Source: Metaphire vulgaris
Taxonomy: Eukaryota; Annelida; Clitellata; Crassiclitellata; Megascolecidae
NCBI GenBank assembly: GCA_018105865.1
Contig: CM030861.1
Coordinates: 4,638,484-4,702,483 of the forward strand
DNA: 64,000 bases
Direction of reading: 5' to 3'
The position numbers and the translations under genes are program-made. Within the stretch, counting starts at the first letter, position 1. Each line of letters starts with the position of its first letter. The notes under the pieces are model-generated. The model had not been told where the DNA came from. It worked only from the letters and a program-made list of their open reading frames with translations, and made no database searches. Shown here piece after piece: positions 48,001 to 57,889 of the stretch.

Positions 48001-48609
48001 GAATACTACTAGTACTGTCCGGTATCAACTAAGAATGTCAGGGGTCTCATTCAATATTTCCATCAAAGTGAACGGCTTAACAATTATTTTCTTTATTCTC
48101 GTGGTTTTATCTTGAGTATATTGCATCTTCCAGAAAACTATCTTCGTATATCTATGTTTCTTTCTTCCTAGTTGTGTATGGAGGGCTGTATGTGCTGTGG
48201 TCTTCATCCTGTGTTTAATGGCATCGATTCCTTGACTAGTCCTCAGATTGTTTGCATGAATATAGAAAGCATCTTGCCTGTTTCTTATTACTTCTGTGAT
48301 ATCTTCTGTTCCAAGATTTTTTTGTCAAGTCACTTTTGCTTCTTCTTTCTTTCTAGCTTCTTTCACAAAATGAGTCATTCTCATTTCTATTCCATCGAAC
48401 TTTCCTCTGACTCCGACTGTCAGCAATTGGTAATTAAGAATGTATATTTTCAGGGTTATTGGCCACCTGCCGTTCTCTTTGTTGAGTGTCATGTCCTGTA
48501 TTAGAAACAATTTCATGTTTGTTTAGATAATCTTGCCAATCTCAAAGCGGAATACAAAAAACTCCAAGAAGAAATGGACTCGTGTTTTCAGGACATTAAA
48601 GCTCTCTAG
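38748..48609 (+). CDS. Tropomyosin, short (low-molecular-weight) type
   Basis: Coiled-coil protein that polymerises head to tail along actin filaments. Eight exons join in frame: 38748-38903, 41085-41218, 43091-43208, 43847-43917, 46213-46288, 47365-47427, 47839-47908 and 48527-48609, giving 256 aa. Recognisable segments are LRRKVQLLEDERDQLDSRL, the DEDRMVILEEHLRIAK region, ADEAERKYEEVARKLQV, CELERAEERAEAAEGK, HLDAELHVVSTSLRSMEISE and LKAEYKKLQEEMD. Exon lengths 134, 118, 71, 76, 63, 70 and 83 equal those of vertebrate tropomyosin exons 3-9. The first exon (52 codons, beginning MSSSSASAAAGSNVMSSLKA) takes the place of vertebrate exon 1b, so this is a short isoform. I see no exon 1a/2 equivalents upstream. 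The sequence is divergent at the C-terminus (FQDIKAL). The donor GTCAGT after exon 1 is acceptable; GTCGAG after 47427 is weak. Introns hold several transposons. Confidence 0.92.
39610..40424. mobile_element. hAT-type element in tropomyosin intron 1
   Basis: It begins TAGGGCTGGTAACGATTA and ends CCACAGCCCTA. The 8-bp flanks are AAATAAAA and AAATAAAG (one mismatch). Subterminal AT-rich arrays of ATTAATTGATTAAT appear on both sides. The middle is occupied by an unrelated MITE at 39891-40294, so the original element was about 400 bp. Confidence 0.7.
39891..40294. mobile_element. MITE with GGGGCTGTC ends nested in the hAT element
   Basis: Left end GGGGCTGTCAATTAATTACG; complement of the right end GGGGCTGTCCATTAATTATG. 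The 3-bp repeat GTA flanks it (39888-39890 and 40295-40297). Three-base duplications and G-rich ends suggest a PIF/Harbinger-like element (inference). Repeated TTGACAGTTGTTGACA segments occur near both ends. Confidence 0.65.
43480..43523. repeat. (ATT)n microsatellite
   Basis: About 14 ATT triplets lie in the third intron of the tropomyosin gene. A short (GTT)n run lies at about 43006-43036 in the preceding intron. Confidence 0.9.
44340..45095 (+). mobile_element. L2/CR1-type LINE fragment inside the Tigger element
   Basis: Frame-shifted translation reveals INDIQRYVSTLMIIHLVRAF, VLSRFDYCN, a LHWL-like segment and, near 44880-44960, the NLVECPT/LWNALP-type terminal motif followed by KTHLFQHS. 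A (TGA)n/(ATG)n microsatellite tail lies at about 45055-45095. Several stops show it is dead. Confidence 0.7.
45145..45597 (-). pseudogene. C-terminal remnant of a Tigger/pogo transposase
   Basis: A 150-codon frame ends in QTVVQTITDFFKRI. A short ITDFF-type motif after an acidic linker (DTNDSDDEPESEA) is characteristic of pogo/Tigger transposase tails, where it resembles a PCNA-binding box. The catalytic DDE and DNA-binding parts are absent. It sits between the Tigger termini in the matching orientation. Confidence 0.6.
46655..47330 (-). mobile_element. RTE-like LINE 3' fragment in tropomyosin intron 5
   Basis: Minus-strand reading gives KNFVYLGSELEAEGGSDSEI, KRRIAMAGSTFNRLH and the downstream KR.EWTGHILRM-type region, as in 17440-19472. 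It ends on the plus strand with GGTCAGGTCTTC, a short (TGACC)-type tail, near 46660. It is heavily 5'-truncated and antisense to the gene. Confidence 0.8.
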
Positions 48610-48885
48610 GAGATGTGTGATCAAATATGGTTTGAAGCGATCACAGCTCTTTGTCTCAGGTGCTTTCAACTGCTTTTCTTCTATTTTAGACTTTCTGAAG
48701 TTAAATGTTCATCATTTTCTAGTTCATGAAAATACTTAAAAATTGAAATTTTTATGGGACAGAACCTAATGTGGCATTAAGGATGCTTCTACATTTTATG
48801 TTGAATATTAATTCCAAAATATTTAATTAATAATTAGGAATTTGAGAGATAAATGCTTTCAGTAAGTTTTGGGGTGGGAAGATGG

Positions 48886-48960
48886 ACAGGCACGCTGATG
48901 GAATGGGTTCTTGTCCTGTAGGACCCCTAAGATCGACTCAGACTTTTTCGCTAGATGCTG
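48886..48960 (+). mobile_element. SINE relic related to 4225-4495
   Basis: The segment CCCCTAAGATCGACTCAGAC followed by TTTTTCG matches the corresponding part of the SINE at about 4298-4325 (CCCTAAAGGTCGACTCAGCC). The tRNA-like head is decayed. It lies in the tropomyosin 3' region. Confidence 0.5.
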
Positions 48961-49622
48961 TCATATGGTCTGAAAATATTCTCCAAACCTCAACATTTGA
49001 ATCTAATATTTCCGTAAATTCTTGGCGATGCCTTTCTCTGACTCTGATTCCATTCGGGGTGCTCAGAACAGGAAATGTCAGTTTGTAGAATCCTTGGTGT
49101 TCCCTCTTTTTGAAGACCCTTGCTGCAACAGAGGTTAAAAGACATTTCATCCTAAGGGTCTGATTAAATACTGATTACTGTTTTGCTGCTTCTCTATTAA
49201 CTTTACACCAAACCATAGTTTGAAAGTGTTGTAACTCTTGACCAATGATTGTTTTATCATACAGGTGATGTCCACTCATCAGCTCAGTCCTGGCAATCCA
49301 TTTGACTTGTTTCCTGTTTATTCCAGTTAACTGATAGATGTAGCAAGCTGTCTCTGCTGACCAATACTCAGCCTTATTTTAATCAGCAGCTATATAAATG
49401 AAAGCAAAATTGCATTAGAATTTTTAATTTCTTAAGGATTTAGCACATTTGATTTATATTTTGATACAATACCAACAGTGTCTGGTAAATTTGAAGTGTA
49501 TTTATTGATGTCCATTGATATATTTTGTGTTTGAAATTGCTATTTTTTTAATGAAAAATGTTGTGCATCTCAATCTCTTCAGATGCAATTTATTCCAAGT
49601 ATATCTTTCCGCTTTTTGTATT

Positions 49623-49628
49623 AATAAA
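49623..49628 (+). promoter_or_regulatory. Candidate polyadenylation signal (tropomyosin)
   Basis: AATAAA lies about 1,010 bases downstream of the tropomyosin stop codon. I did not see an earlier canonical hexamer. Other variants could be used instead. Confidence 0.3.
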
Positions 49629-51334
49629 TTCGTGTGTTTTATTAACTCGTGGATGGAAATATTGCTCAGATCATTGTGACACTCCATCATCTAATTAACG
49701 AAGATTTGATATATGCAATCATAAAGGTGTTTTATTTAGATGTACGTCTTGCACTTTAATGGTATATGTGAAGTGGTACAGTTAGGTGTGTAGGAAATGT
49801 GTACAATGATACATCCCAACTTTTTTGTGTCCTAATTCTGCCACTACGACTGCAAAATATTGTAAACGAAAGTGTACTATTTGGTGCAAGACAATCAAAG
49901 ACTTGTGTTTAAGAGTAGGGTTATCGTTGATCCTTCGGTATTATTTAAAAGATATTTTTGTCTGATTGATATTTTTGGGTGGATGCAATTTTTAAAATTT
50001 GTATTGACCTCGAGAGACTTTTTACTTGTTGGCAGAGAAATGTGATTATTTTTCACGGACCTTCCAGAAAGTATAAGTTGGTAGGTTTTCTAGAAACTGC
50101 ACACCTGCACATGTGGGTTCATTATCAATTTTTTGTTTTATTGACTCTTTCTCCCTGTTAAATATATTTACCTTTGTTTGGGCATTCATGTGGAGGAGGC
50201 TTCAACAATGTATTTGTAGTAGCTGGATGTATTTTCAGTAGATAATAGAGTGTAGAAAAAAAACTAGTGATCATTGCAGCACTTTATATGTCATTTAATG
50301 GCTTTCCCATTTTGACGTCACTTTTGAGTCTAGATAAGAATCAGTTTATGCATAATGTCTTGTGTTAATGTTGTAATATTGCATTTATGTGTTGTCTAGA
50401 TAATGTATTGCTTGTACATTACGTCCCATTTGTTCATTTTGATCTGTTGAACCTTTCTGTTGACTTCACATTAAAATTATTTGAATTATGTGGAGTACCA
50501 GTAATAGGTTATTTTCAAAAGTCATACTAACATTTGAAATCAATTTTTTTGTTTGCATCAAGTTTTCATTAAAATTGACTTGATTTTGTGCATATGTCAT
50601 AAATAAGCAGGTCATTTGGAATTACTGGTATGATTTCCATTTTGCTTGTTATTTTAAAATTGAATATGAATTTTGCTGCCACTGAAGTTTTTTGTATATT
50701 TTGCTGTTTATTGATTTGTTATTTTGGGTATATTAGTTTTGTATTGATGTAATTTTTCACTTAGTATTATATCCTTGTAGTGATGACTGGTCTTGTAGGT
50801 TAGTAGTTAGCTGTTTACTTATATGATACTGGTAATCAAGGATTGTAACAAGACTAATGTATTTGCATAAGATCAGAAGGTTAAGATATGTTTTCACTTT
50901 AGTTTTTGGGACAATTTATTTTCTTTTGAATTTTAGTCACAGTTATCATTTATTAAATTACCATAAGAATTTATCAGAATTTTGCTATAATACTGGCTTC
51001 AGTTACTGCTAATGGATCAGTTGTATTTTCCTTAACAGATATTTAAGTTTTTTTAGTGGGAATCTCGTTGGATGAATGTTATAAATGCCAAAGTTATGTG
51101 TCAGAAGCAGTAGGGTATTTGTGGGGATTGGGGGTGGGTGGGTGGGATGGATTCCTAGTCACTGCTTACTGACTTATCCACCCTTTTAAATAGCAAGTGG
51201 AAAAGGAGACTGGAGATGTGGCACTCTTCCCCCCCCCCTTGCCCCCATTGGTCTGACTGTCAGATACCACCCTGATGAGAAGTCGGGACCGATCACCCTG
51301 GGTTCCAAGACAACTCGTCGACTGACTTCGTCTT

Positions 51335-51519
51335 CTACGACAACTCGCCTACAGACATTTGGTCAACCAACAATAGGTCTACTAACCAAACCCTAGCCAT
51401 GACCATAACCCTACCCATAGCACTAATCATTAACTGTATCTGCCACCCTTTCCAATAACCTAGGTATCATAGTAGACCTATTGTCGGTCGACCAAATGTC
51501 TGTAGGCGAGTTGTTGTGA
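51335..51519. mobile_element. MITE with about 45-bp inverted repeats
   Basis: ACAACTCGCCTACAGACATT continuing to about 51384 is mirrored by the complement at about 51473-51517, with only a few mismatches. The short core contains degenerate CCCTA/CCATAACCC units. No certain target duplication. Superfamily unknown. Confidence 0.7.
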
Positions 51520-52649
51520 TACCTTCACAGTGTTGTAGATCTGATCATGATCTGTCGTGAAGATAAGATCATCTGTATTTTTTATGATCTTCTAACGTCA
51601 GGAATGCTGCTTTTTGTTGTTTCAGTTTTGTTCGCCTGTTAAGGTTGAGTTGCTTTAAAATATTGTGGTTTTAAAGAGGCTTTGAAAATGTTGTGTTATA
51701 ATCAAAGCATTTAGTATTAATAGCTTGTTCTTTGTCAAGAGACTGATTTTGTAAACAGGAATTTCATTGGTGTCAACAGATTTTTTTACACTTTAATAGA
51801 CATAAAGCAATGTGCGATGAAGTTAAAGTGTTATTTTTTTATGGCTTGCATTAAACCTTGTTTTGCAGAATTTCTTTTAATAAGAAAATGTGACATATTG
51901 TCATCAATGTTGTGTCCTCATTGATTCAAGTGAATCTCACACATCTTCTAGCAAACAAACACTTTGCAGGCAATATTTTGTTAACTCATAGGAAAGCCAA
52001 ATCTTAGTTGCTGTTGCACAATTCAGTTTAAGTGAAAAATGTTATAAACTTCTGTTTTGTTTTTTGGCTGCTTGTGAACTTAATAGGCAATTTTGAAATG
52101 TGATGTTATTTTTTTGTCAAAAGCAAATCCAAAAGTTACACTCACTGCCGGTTGAACAGAGAATTCTACTTAAAACTAGTGTCCTTGTTTTTAAAATACT
52201 GCAGTCTGGTCAGCCTCAGTATTTACAATATATGTTAAAGTTAAACCATCCAAAACATCGTCATTCAACAAGATTTGCTGATTCATTGTTAAATGTACCC
52301 AGTACCAACACTGAAATTAGGCTGATCGCCTAAGCGATTCCGTGACGTCATGCATATAATTAAAATAAATAGGTCAAACTGCGCTCAGCTGTTTATGCAA
52401 ATGTGGACAGCGAAGAGCTAGTCAGATCTTCAAGCACTGCAAGCAGCGCGTTTTTCGAAATAAAGCTGTTAGAATCAGACGTTCCAGGAGCAAAACTTTG
52501 CCGTAGTGATGTTACAAACAATTCAGTTGTTGAATTAAAACGTTGGCTAGAGTGCAGACCGGAAAAAGGATGAACTTGTGCATAGGCAATGTCTAATATA
52601 GCGTTATGTAAAATGTGGTCATGCCGTTTTTTTAATCATCTTAATTTGT

Positions 52650-52702
52650 CCACACACACACACACACACACACAACACACACACACACACACACACACAC
52701 AC
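52650..52702. repeat. (CA)n microsatellite
   Basis: About 25 CA units with one AAC interruption near 52674, within the THAP-domain transposon. Confidence 0.9.
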
Positions 52703-53077
52703 ATTATATATCCATAAAACATGTTAAGTTAACAATGCTAATAAAGAATAAACGACGATCTTGAGAATTTCAATGTTAACATTTCAATTTTGAGTTATAA
52801 TTTTAAAACAAATTTCTTGTTGGCTTTTCACCTAGCCAGAATAAATTAACTAGTTATAGAGATTTTTAGTAGGCGACGACCCACGAGTACGAGTGAAACT
52901 GCAGTGATATCATGTAGGATGGTTAAACGTTTGACCAGTAGCGTCATTTCACACTTTTATGGGATTAGATAATTTTATGGTCAAATTTTGACAAATTTTT
53001 GCAAATCTTAGGCACTTTTTGCAAATTTTGGGAAATTTTAGGCAAAAAATGACGCCACTCCGTTTGGCTAGTAGGCA

Positions 53078-53443
53078 TCAAACTTTAACAGTTAGGCCTA
53101 CTGAACGTATGCCCTGTGCCCCGTCCATGAAAATATGCAATTTGATATTATTTGAAGGTAGGATTGCATGATGTGTGGAGTTGGCCTGTAGAGGATCCGG
53201 ATTCATCGGAGTTGGCCCAGTTGGATCTAAGAAGTGCTTGTTGCAAATGTATGTCCATCTGGTAATGTTCCCGATAGTAAAGTTCTCTCGTCGACATGCT
53301 ACAGCCCACCTCTGCTTTTGCTCTGTCAGTCGACGACTCGACGGGCCGGGGAACTGTATAAAACGAACCCCTTCTTTCAAACAAATGTCAGTTTTCCTAT
53401 TGTCATTTGCACATGTTCCATAACAACAGTGTTTGATGGGCAT
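53078..53443 (-). CDS. THAP zinc-finger domain protein fragment
   Basis: The 121-residue open frame starts MPIKHCCYGTCANDNRK and shows the C2CH THAP signature: Cys pair in HCCYGTC, FIQFPGP, QRWAVACRRENFT with its Trp, then YICNKHFLDP and a PTPMNPDPLQA tail corresponding to the conserved AVPTIF-like end. THAP domains bind DNA and are found in P-element-like and other eukaryotic transposases. No DDE domain follows within the element, so this may be an N-terminal remnant of a transposase. It is intact from ATG to stop over the domain, but expression is unknown. Confidence 0.75.
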   Translation of the reverse strand: MPIKHCCYGTCANDNRKTDICLKEGVRFIQFPGPSSRRLTEQKQRWAVACRRENFTIGNITRWTYICNKHFLDPTGPTPMNPDPLQANSTHHAILPSNNIKLHIFMDGAQGIRSVGLTVKV

Positions 53444-54729
53444 ACTTAATTTTATCGCGGAACAAATTAAACTTTAAGAAATCTATTTAGTAATTCACAC
53501 AATACCGCGTGAATTCAACTATCTAATGCCCACATTTGCATACGCATGCGCAGTGAGCGTGACCTCCTTTAGAACCGATTCTAATTTTAGTTCTGCGATA
53601 AGCCTAATTGGTAAGAGAGCTTTTTCTATTTCTGGGCCAAAAGTCTGGAACTATCTCCCTCTGGTTGTCAGATCTTCCAAAAAACTGAGCATTTTCAGAT
53701 CTAGGCTTAAAACACATCTCTTCCAATCAGCATTTCCTCCATAGTTTGTCTTGCCGTTTCCCTCTGACTGATCTCTGGAATGACCTGGTCTTTTGCGGAT
53801 GGACTTGGAAGTACCATCAATTGATACCCTTGGGTGTTGGAAATGGTGCTATAGAAGTGCATACTTATTATTAATCCAAAAAATTTAGAATGACTTTTTG
53901 ATTATTTCTTTCTTCAAATTCAATTATGTGCGTAATATAAACCTGTGGACTAGGCCTATACTGTATATAAAGCTTGAATTGAATTAGGCCTAATGAATTT
54001 CCTTTGCTGTGTAAATTTCAATACGTAAATCAGTGGTTCTTAGACCCCACCCCTTTGCCTCGCAAACCACTTTTGAAGATTAAAATGATTCTTGCGGATG
54101 ACCTGAAAATTGAGAAAAATCATGACAAGCAAAAAAGATCATCGCATGTGATCATCGTTCGTCCCTCGCCAGTGGCCCGATCGACAAGCAAAAAATGTCA
54201 CCTTAATTGCAGAGCCGGCGCATGGGGCCTACAAAACCTGTGGCCGCAGGGGGCCCCGCCGTCGCAGGGGCCCCGCCGCAGTGGCGTAGCGTGACTTTTG
54301 GGGGCCCGGGGGCATCTTTACCATGGGGGCCCTAGAGTTTCGAGCTGACGAGCAAAAAAAACAAAAAACGTTATCGCCTCCTTTTTTATCCTGACGAGCA
54401 AAATAAGGTCATCAGCACATAATTTCTAGGGTTAGGGTTGCGTTTAACCCTAACATTAGACCCTCTTCAGGCTGCCTCGGCCCGGGGGCTGTCAACATTG
54501 TCCACGTTATTAACTGCCATAATTCGGATATTTAGAGTTTTCATTTTTCTTATTCTTAAGTAGTATTTATTTTGTGTTTTGCTCGTCAGGCCATTTGAAG
54601 AGGCAAAAAATATATACGAATGACTTTTTTGCTCGTCAAAACATTTCAAAAAACGCTGCGCTTAAAATTGCATCTGAAAGTCACGCACCGGCTATGCTAA
54701 TTGTGCTGCTTGCTAATGGAATATTATAT

Positions 54730-56935
54730 TAGGGCTGGTTGAAACATAAAATTTTTTGGAATTTCTTTACGGAACTTGTAATTATTTGAGAATTGAAGTC
54801 TAAAGAAAGAAACAACTCATAAAATGGTAGTTGCACCATTGCAAACGCCCCATTTTTGGACCTAAACATTTAGCATTTATCAGCATTTCTCATTGATTAC
54901 AAACTTTTTACTGCTCCTTATTTTTGGTGCACAATATTTTTAATCTACCTAACTTTCGACTGTAATTTGATTGCCTCTTTGTTTTGACATACCCTGTTTA
55001 ATAATTGATGCTATAAATTTTGGAAAGTGTGGTTTGACATGAGAACAAGAAACATTACATGGTGTGCTATATTCCGCAATGTTAGAGGACTTTTTCAATA
55101 TGTTGCCAACAAATGCACAAGTTGCACAGCACTTCTTGCACATCAAAACAAGAAAGAATGACACAAAAACAATGAAAAAGAGGCTGTCAGAGGCTGTCAT
55201 CAATCTCTGGAACAAGGCTTCCATTCCAACACTTCACTCTTGGTCTGTCTTGAAATGTCGAAACACTAATTTCCACTGGTCCAGAACTAATCGTTTAAGT
55301 CAAGTTCAACACGTCAAGCCACCTTCTTGAGTAGCTTGAACTCTTTGTTTGACATTGCAGCATGCAATAATTGTGTCATTTGTTATGACGAATCCACAAA
55401 ACAACTCAGCATATCTTGCAAGTGTCCTAAACATTTGAATGTTCCGCAACAGGAACAGTTTTCTTATTGGATCAAAAACTTTCGAGGAAAATGCTTATTG
55501 GAAGGTTAGACGTAGAATCAACAAAGCGGTTCTGAAAAGTATGCAACGAAACCATATAATGTAGAAGACAAAGCTAAAACTGTAAAGAAAACATCGGATG
55601 GTGATAATAAATATTAGATCTTGGTGAAGACAAAGCCAATGACAGTGAAGGGAGTGATTAAGAAAGCATTTGTGAGGTATTTCCGGATAGCGATGCTGAA
55701 CCCTGTTGCAGTCAAAAGTAAGACCAAATCAAATGCGATTACCTCTTGCACCTAGAAAAGAAGCAGACAGGTATGGTGTACCTGTGGAGCTGCTGCATCA
55801 TTGCAACAACGGTGCTTATCGATATAGGCTTTGTCAGCAAAGAGGATCATGAGCTTTGTATTGATAAGAATAAAGTACAATCGAGAGACAGAAATTAGCA
55901 AAAATTTACAGGAAGCTGTAAGAGAGTCACACAAATCCATAACAGGTATTTACGTCGATGGGAGAAGGGATGCCACTTTAGTCAAAGTAAACAAAAATAA
56001 CAAGTAGTATGGTGATACTATTGTTGAAGAACACTATGTTCTTGTTGAACCAGATGGCAATTACCTAATGTGCGTTAAACCTTCATCAGGAAGAAGTACT
56101 GTCATTGCCAGTAGTGAGTATTCTGAAAGTAATAACAGAGATGCAGAATGCAGATGCAGATTGTATCTCAGCAGAAGGCTGCGATGGTACAAACAACATC
56201 AGGCTGTAAAGCTGAGATTGAACTGATTAGGGACACTTGCAAGATTAAATTTGTTAATAAATGACACAATTGCATGCTGCAACATTCAGTCAATTGGTTT
56301 ATATGTATGCTGCATACAAATGAATTAACTGTCTTTGAGAAATCTGTTTTAAAACGTTTGTTGGATGGATCTACATCTGGACCCTCAAGTTCATCTGGGC
56401 TCATTGTGCAGTGAATTGCAGCACTGCGAAAAAATTCATTGTTCATTTTGAAAATATCATGTGACCACGATATGCCGAGGTTGAGTGAAGACGTTTTAGA
56501 TGAAAATATTGCCAAGCCAAGAATTATACTCACTTTGGATTACAAGAATCCATGGAGTGGAGCGTTGCATAAAACTATTAACAGATGCTTCAACAGCAGT
56601 TTATGGCTTTGAAGCAAGAGATGGTTTTATTCTAACCGAGTCAATTCCGAAATCTAATGATATTTGAGTAAAAAAGAGATTATTTGCAAACTTCTTATAA
56701 AACTTACTTAGTAAATTTATAATCAATCGTCTATTGATCATTCATTGATGGCATACAAATGTTTGTAATTTTCAAGTAATGTACAAACTTTCCTAATTAA
56801 AAATGGGGCACTTCCACATGTTCCAAAATAGTTCTTTTGTGATTTTCTTTCAAATCAGATGGGAATGCAAATATTTCCTCAGTTCCGTGAAAAAAATTTT
56901 TTGACCATATATATATATATATCATATATATATAT
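54730..56935 (+). mobile_element. Element with long degenerate inverted ends around an orphan transposase-like protein
   Basis: The left 130 bp (from AGGGCTGGTTGAAACATAAA) are matched, inverted, by 56800-56915. Both arms have a poly-A/T TTTTTT block, then ACGGAAC, then AAAGAAA, and finally GCCCCATTTTT (54847-54857), or its complement AAAAATGGGGC on the right (about 56801-56811). The outer right end is lost in a TA microsatellite at 56910-56946. The interior carries the pseudogene at 55060-56720. Confidence 0.55.
55060..56720 (+). pseudogene. Decayed orphan transposase-like protein
   Basis: Pieces in changing frames read LYSAMLEDFFNMLPTNAQVA, LSEAVINLWNKASIPTLHSW, SLNSLFDIAACNNCVICYDE, HELCIDKNKVQSRDR, ITGIYVDGRRDATLVKVNKN, VEEHYVLVEPDGNYLMCVKP, AEGCDGTN, WFICMLHTNELTVFEKSVLK and RLLDGSTSGPSSSSG. 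I recognise this order from a family of uncharacterised proteins found in many copies in invertebrate genomes, with LFDIA-C-C, VDKNK, GCDGTN, LLHANEL-like and LDG-TSGP motifs. Its multi-copy habit and the flanking inverted repeats suggest a transposase, but no catalytic mechanism is established to my knowledge. Many stops show this copy is dead. Confidence 0.6.
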
Positions 56936-57144
56936 ATATATATATAATTTTTATTAACGTAGGCCTATTTCCAGAATTTGCCGCTGACCACTAGATCCTC
57001 TGATCCTCTCTCGCGGACCACTTTTGGTTCGCGGTCCACGGGTTGAAAACCACTGACGTTAACGGCCCAGCGGGCGGTTTTCTGCAATGTTACAGTGGTA
57101 ACACTGTGTCACTGCGCATATTTCTTGTTATGACGTCACGTACG

Positions 57145-57449
57145 CAGTGGCGGTTCCACGCAGGAGATGAGTGGGGATGCATTCTCCCCACCGGACTTTT
57201 TTGCTTGCGAAACCTATTTTTGGATAAAAGTCTAGTAGTAGGCCTAAAACTACGGGGGAAAACTGCGGATGACCTTTTTTGCTTGTCAACCTATTTTTCG
57301 GCGAAAGTGTAGTAAAATTAGGGAAAATTCCCTGTTGCCAGCCTTTTTCGGCAAAGTTATTGAATTTTGTCTTGTCTTTTCATCCCCCACCAACTTCCTA
57401 TGAAGTCATTTCATCACCCACCAATTAAGAAATCCTGTAACCGCCAATA
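57145..57449. mobile_element. hAT-type MITE
   Basis: The left end CAGTGGCGGTTCCAC and the right end AACCGCCAATA (decayed CCGCCACTG) are flanked by CACGTACG and CACGTGCG (one mismatch). Inside are two copies of a GATGACCTTTTTTGCTTGTC-type motif. Confidence 0.65.
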
Positions 57450-57481
57450 CACGTGCGACGACATGTTTAGACAATTTAGAC

Positions 57482-57865
57482 CAGTGGGTCGCAAGAACCT
57501 GTGGGTCGCGACCCCGACGGGGGTCGAATGATGATTTGCCAGAGGGTCGCTTGAGACCTTCTGAAATATGAGGTTGTCTCTTTTCTTAGGCGTAAAACTT
57601 GTTATTGTACAAAGTTTCCCCGTTGGTGGAATGGTGGTTAGTTTTAAAAATATATACCGGTAATTGTCATTCGAGGATAGACATTGCAGACAATAGAATC
57701 AGAATGATTTAAAACATTAGTCCTATAATTGCCATGGCATTATTAATTTTAACAGTTTACAGTAGGCCTACATTATAAACGAAAATAATTTTACGGTTGG
57801 GGGTCGCCACATCATGGGGAATTGAATTAAAGGGGTCGCAGCACTATAAAGGTTGAGAACCGCTG
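57482..57865 (-). mobile_element. hAT-type MITE (SPIN/OposCharlie-like), second copy
   Basis: A perfect 8-bp duplication, ATTTAGAC, flanks it (57474-57481 and 57866-57873). Its right 80 bp are the reverse complement of the left end of the element at 8342-8681, nearly base for base. The left end CAGTGGGTCGCAAGAACC has drifted. Confidence 0.88.
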
Positions 57866-57889
57866 ATTTAGACTAATTAATTTACCGGC

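Larger units (their letters stand above)
48610..52090. other. Tropomyosin 3' region and AT-rich intergenic sequence
   Basis: No further exon is visible. An AATAAA at 49623-49628 is a candidate 3' end about 1 kb after the stop. A SINE relic lies at 48886-48960. 51115-51155 is a G-rich run (GGGATTGGGGGTGGGTGGG) and 51225-51245 a C-rich run. A MITE lies at 51335-51519. Alternative terminal tropomyosin exons cannot be excluded, but I did not find one. Confidence 0.45.
52319..53605 (-). mobile_element. THAP-domain DNA transposon, 1,287 bp
   Basis: Ends AGGCTGATCGC (52319-52329) and GCGATAAGCCT (53595-53605) are an 11-bp inverted repeat with one mismatch. The 4-bp AATT lies on both sides (52315-52318 and 53606-53609). 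The sister LINE at about 36931-36945 has a single AATT at this point. The only coding region is a THAP domain on the minus strand, so the catalytic part is missing. A (CA)n tract at about 52650-52702 lies inside. Assignment to a superfamily is open. Confidence 0.8.
52095..53875 (+). mobile_element. L2/CR1-type LINE 3' end split by a DNA transposon
   Basis: The first part (52095-52318) translates as LHSLPVEQRILLKTSVLVFK and further to RFADSLLNVPSTNTEI. The second part (53606-53875) continues with GKRAFSISGPKVWNYLPLVV and FRSRLKTHLFQSAF. Joined at a single AATT, the frame is continuous. The 3' UTR ends with GGTGCTATAGAAGTGCATAC near 53870. The same family occurs antisense at 36720-37125, and a tail fragment at 59495-59552. 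Confidence 0.85.
54031..57055. mobile_element. Region bounded by hAT-like ends (CAGTGGTT...ACCACTG)
   Basis: The left end CAGTGGTTCTTAGAC (54031) and the right end GGTTGAAAACCACTG (57055) are hAT-like. The 8-bp flanks ACGTAAAT and ACGTTAAC agree at six positions. Whether both ends belong to one element is uncertain, because the 3-kb interior contains other repeats: a GC-rich segment starting CAGTGGCGTAGCG near 54281 and the orphan-transposase element 54730-56935. Confidence 0.35.
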
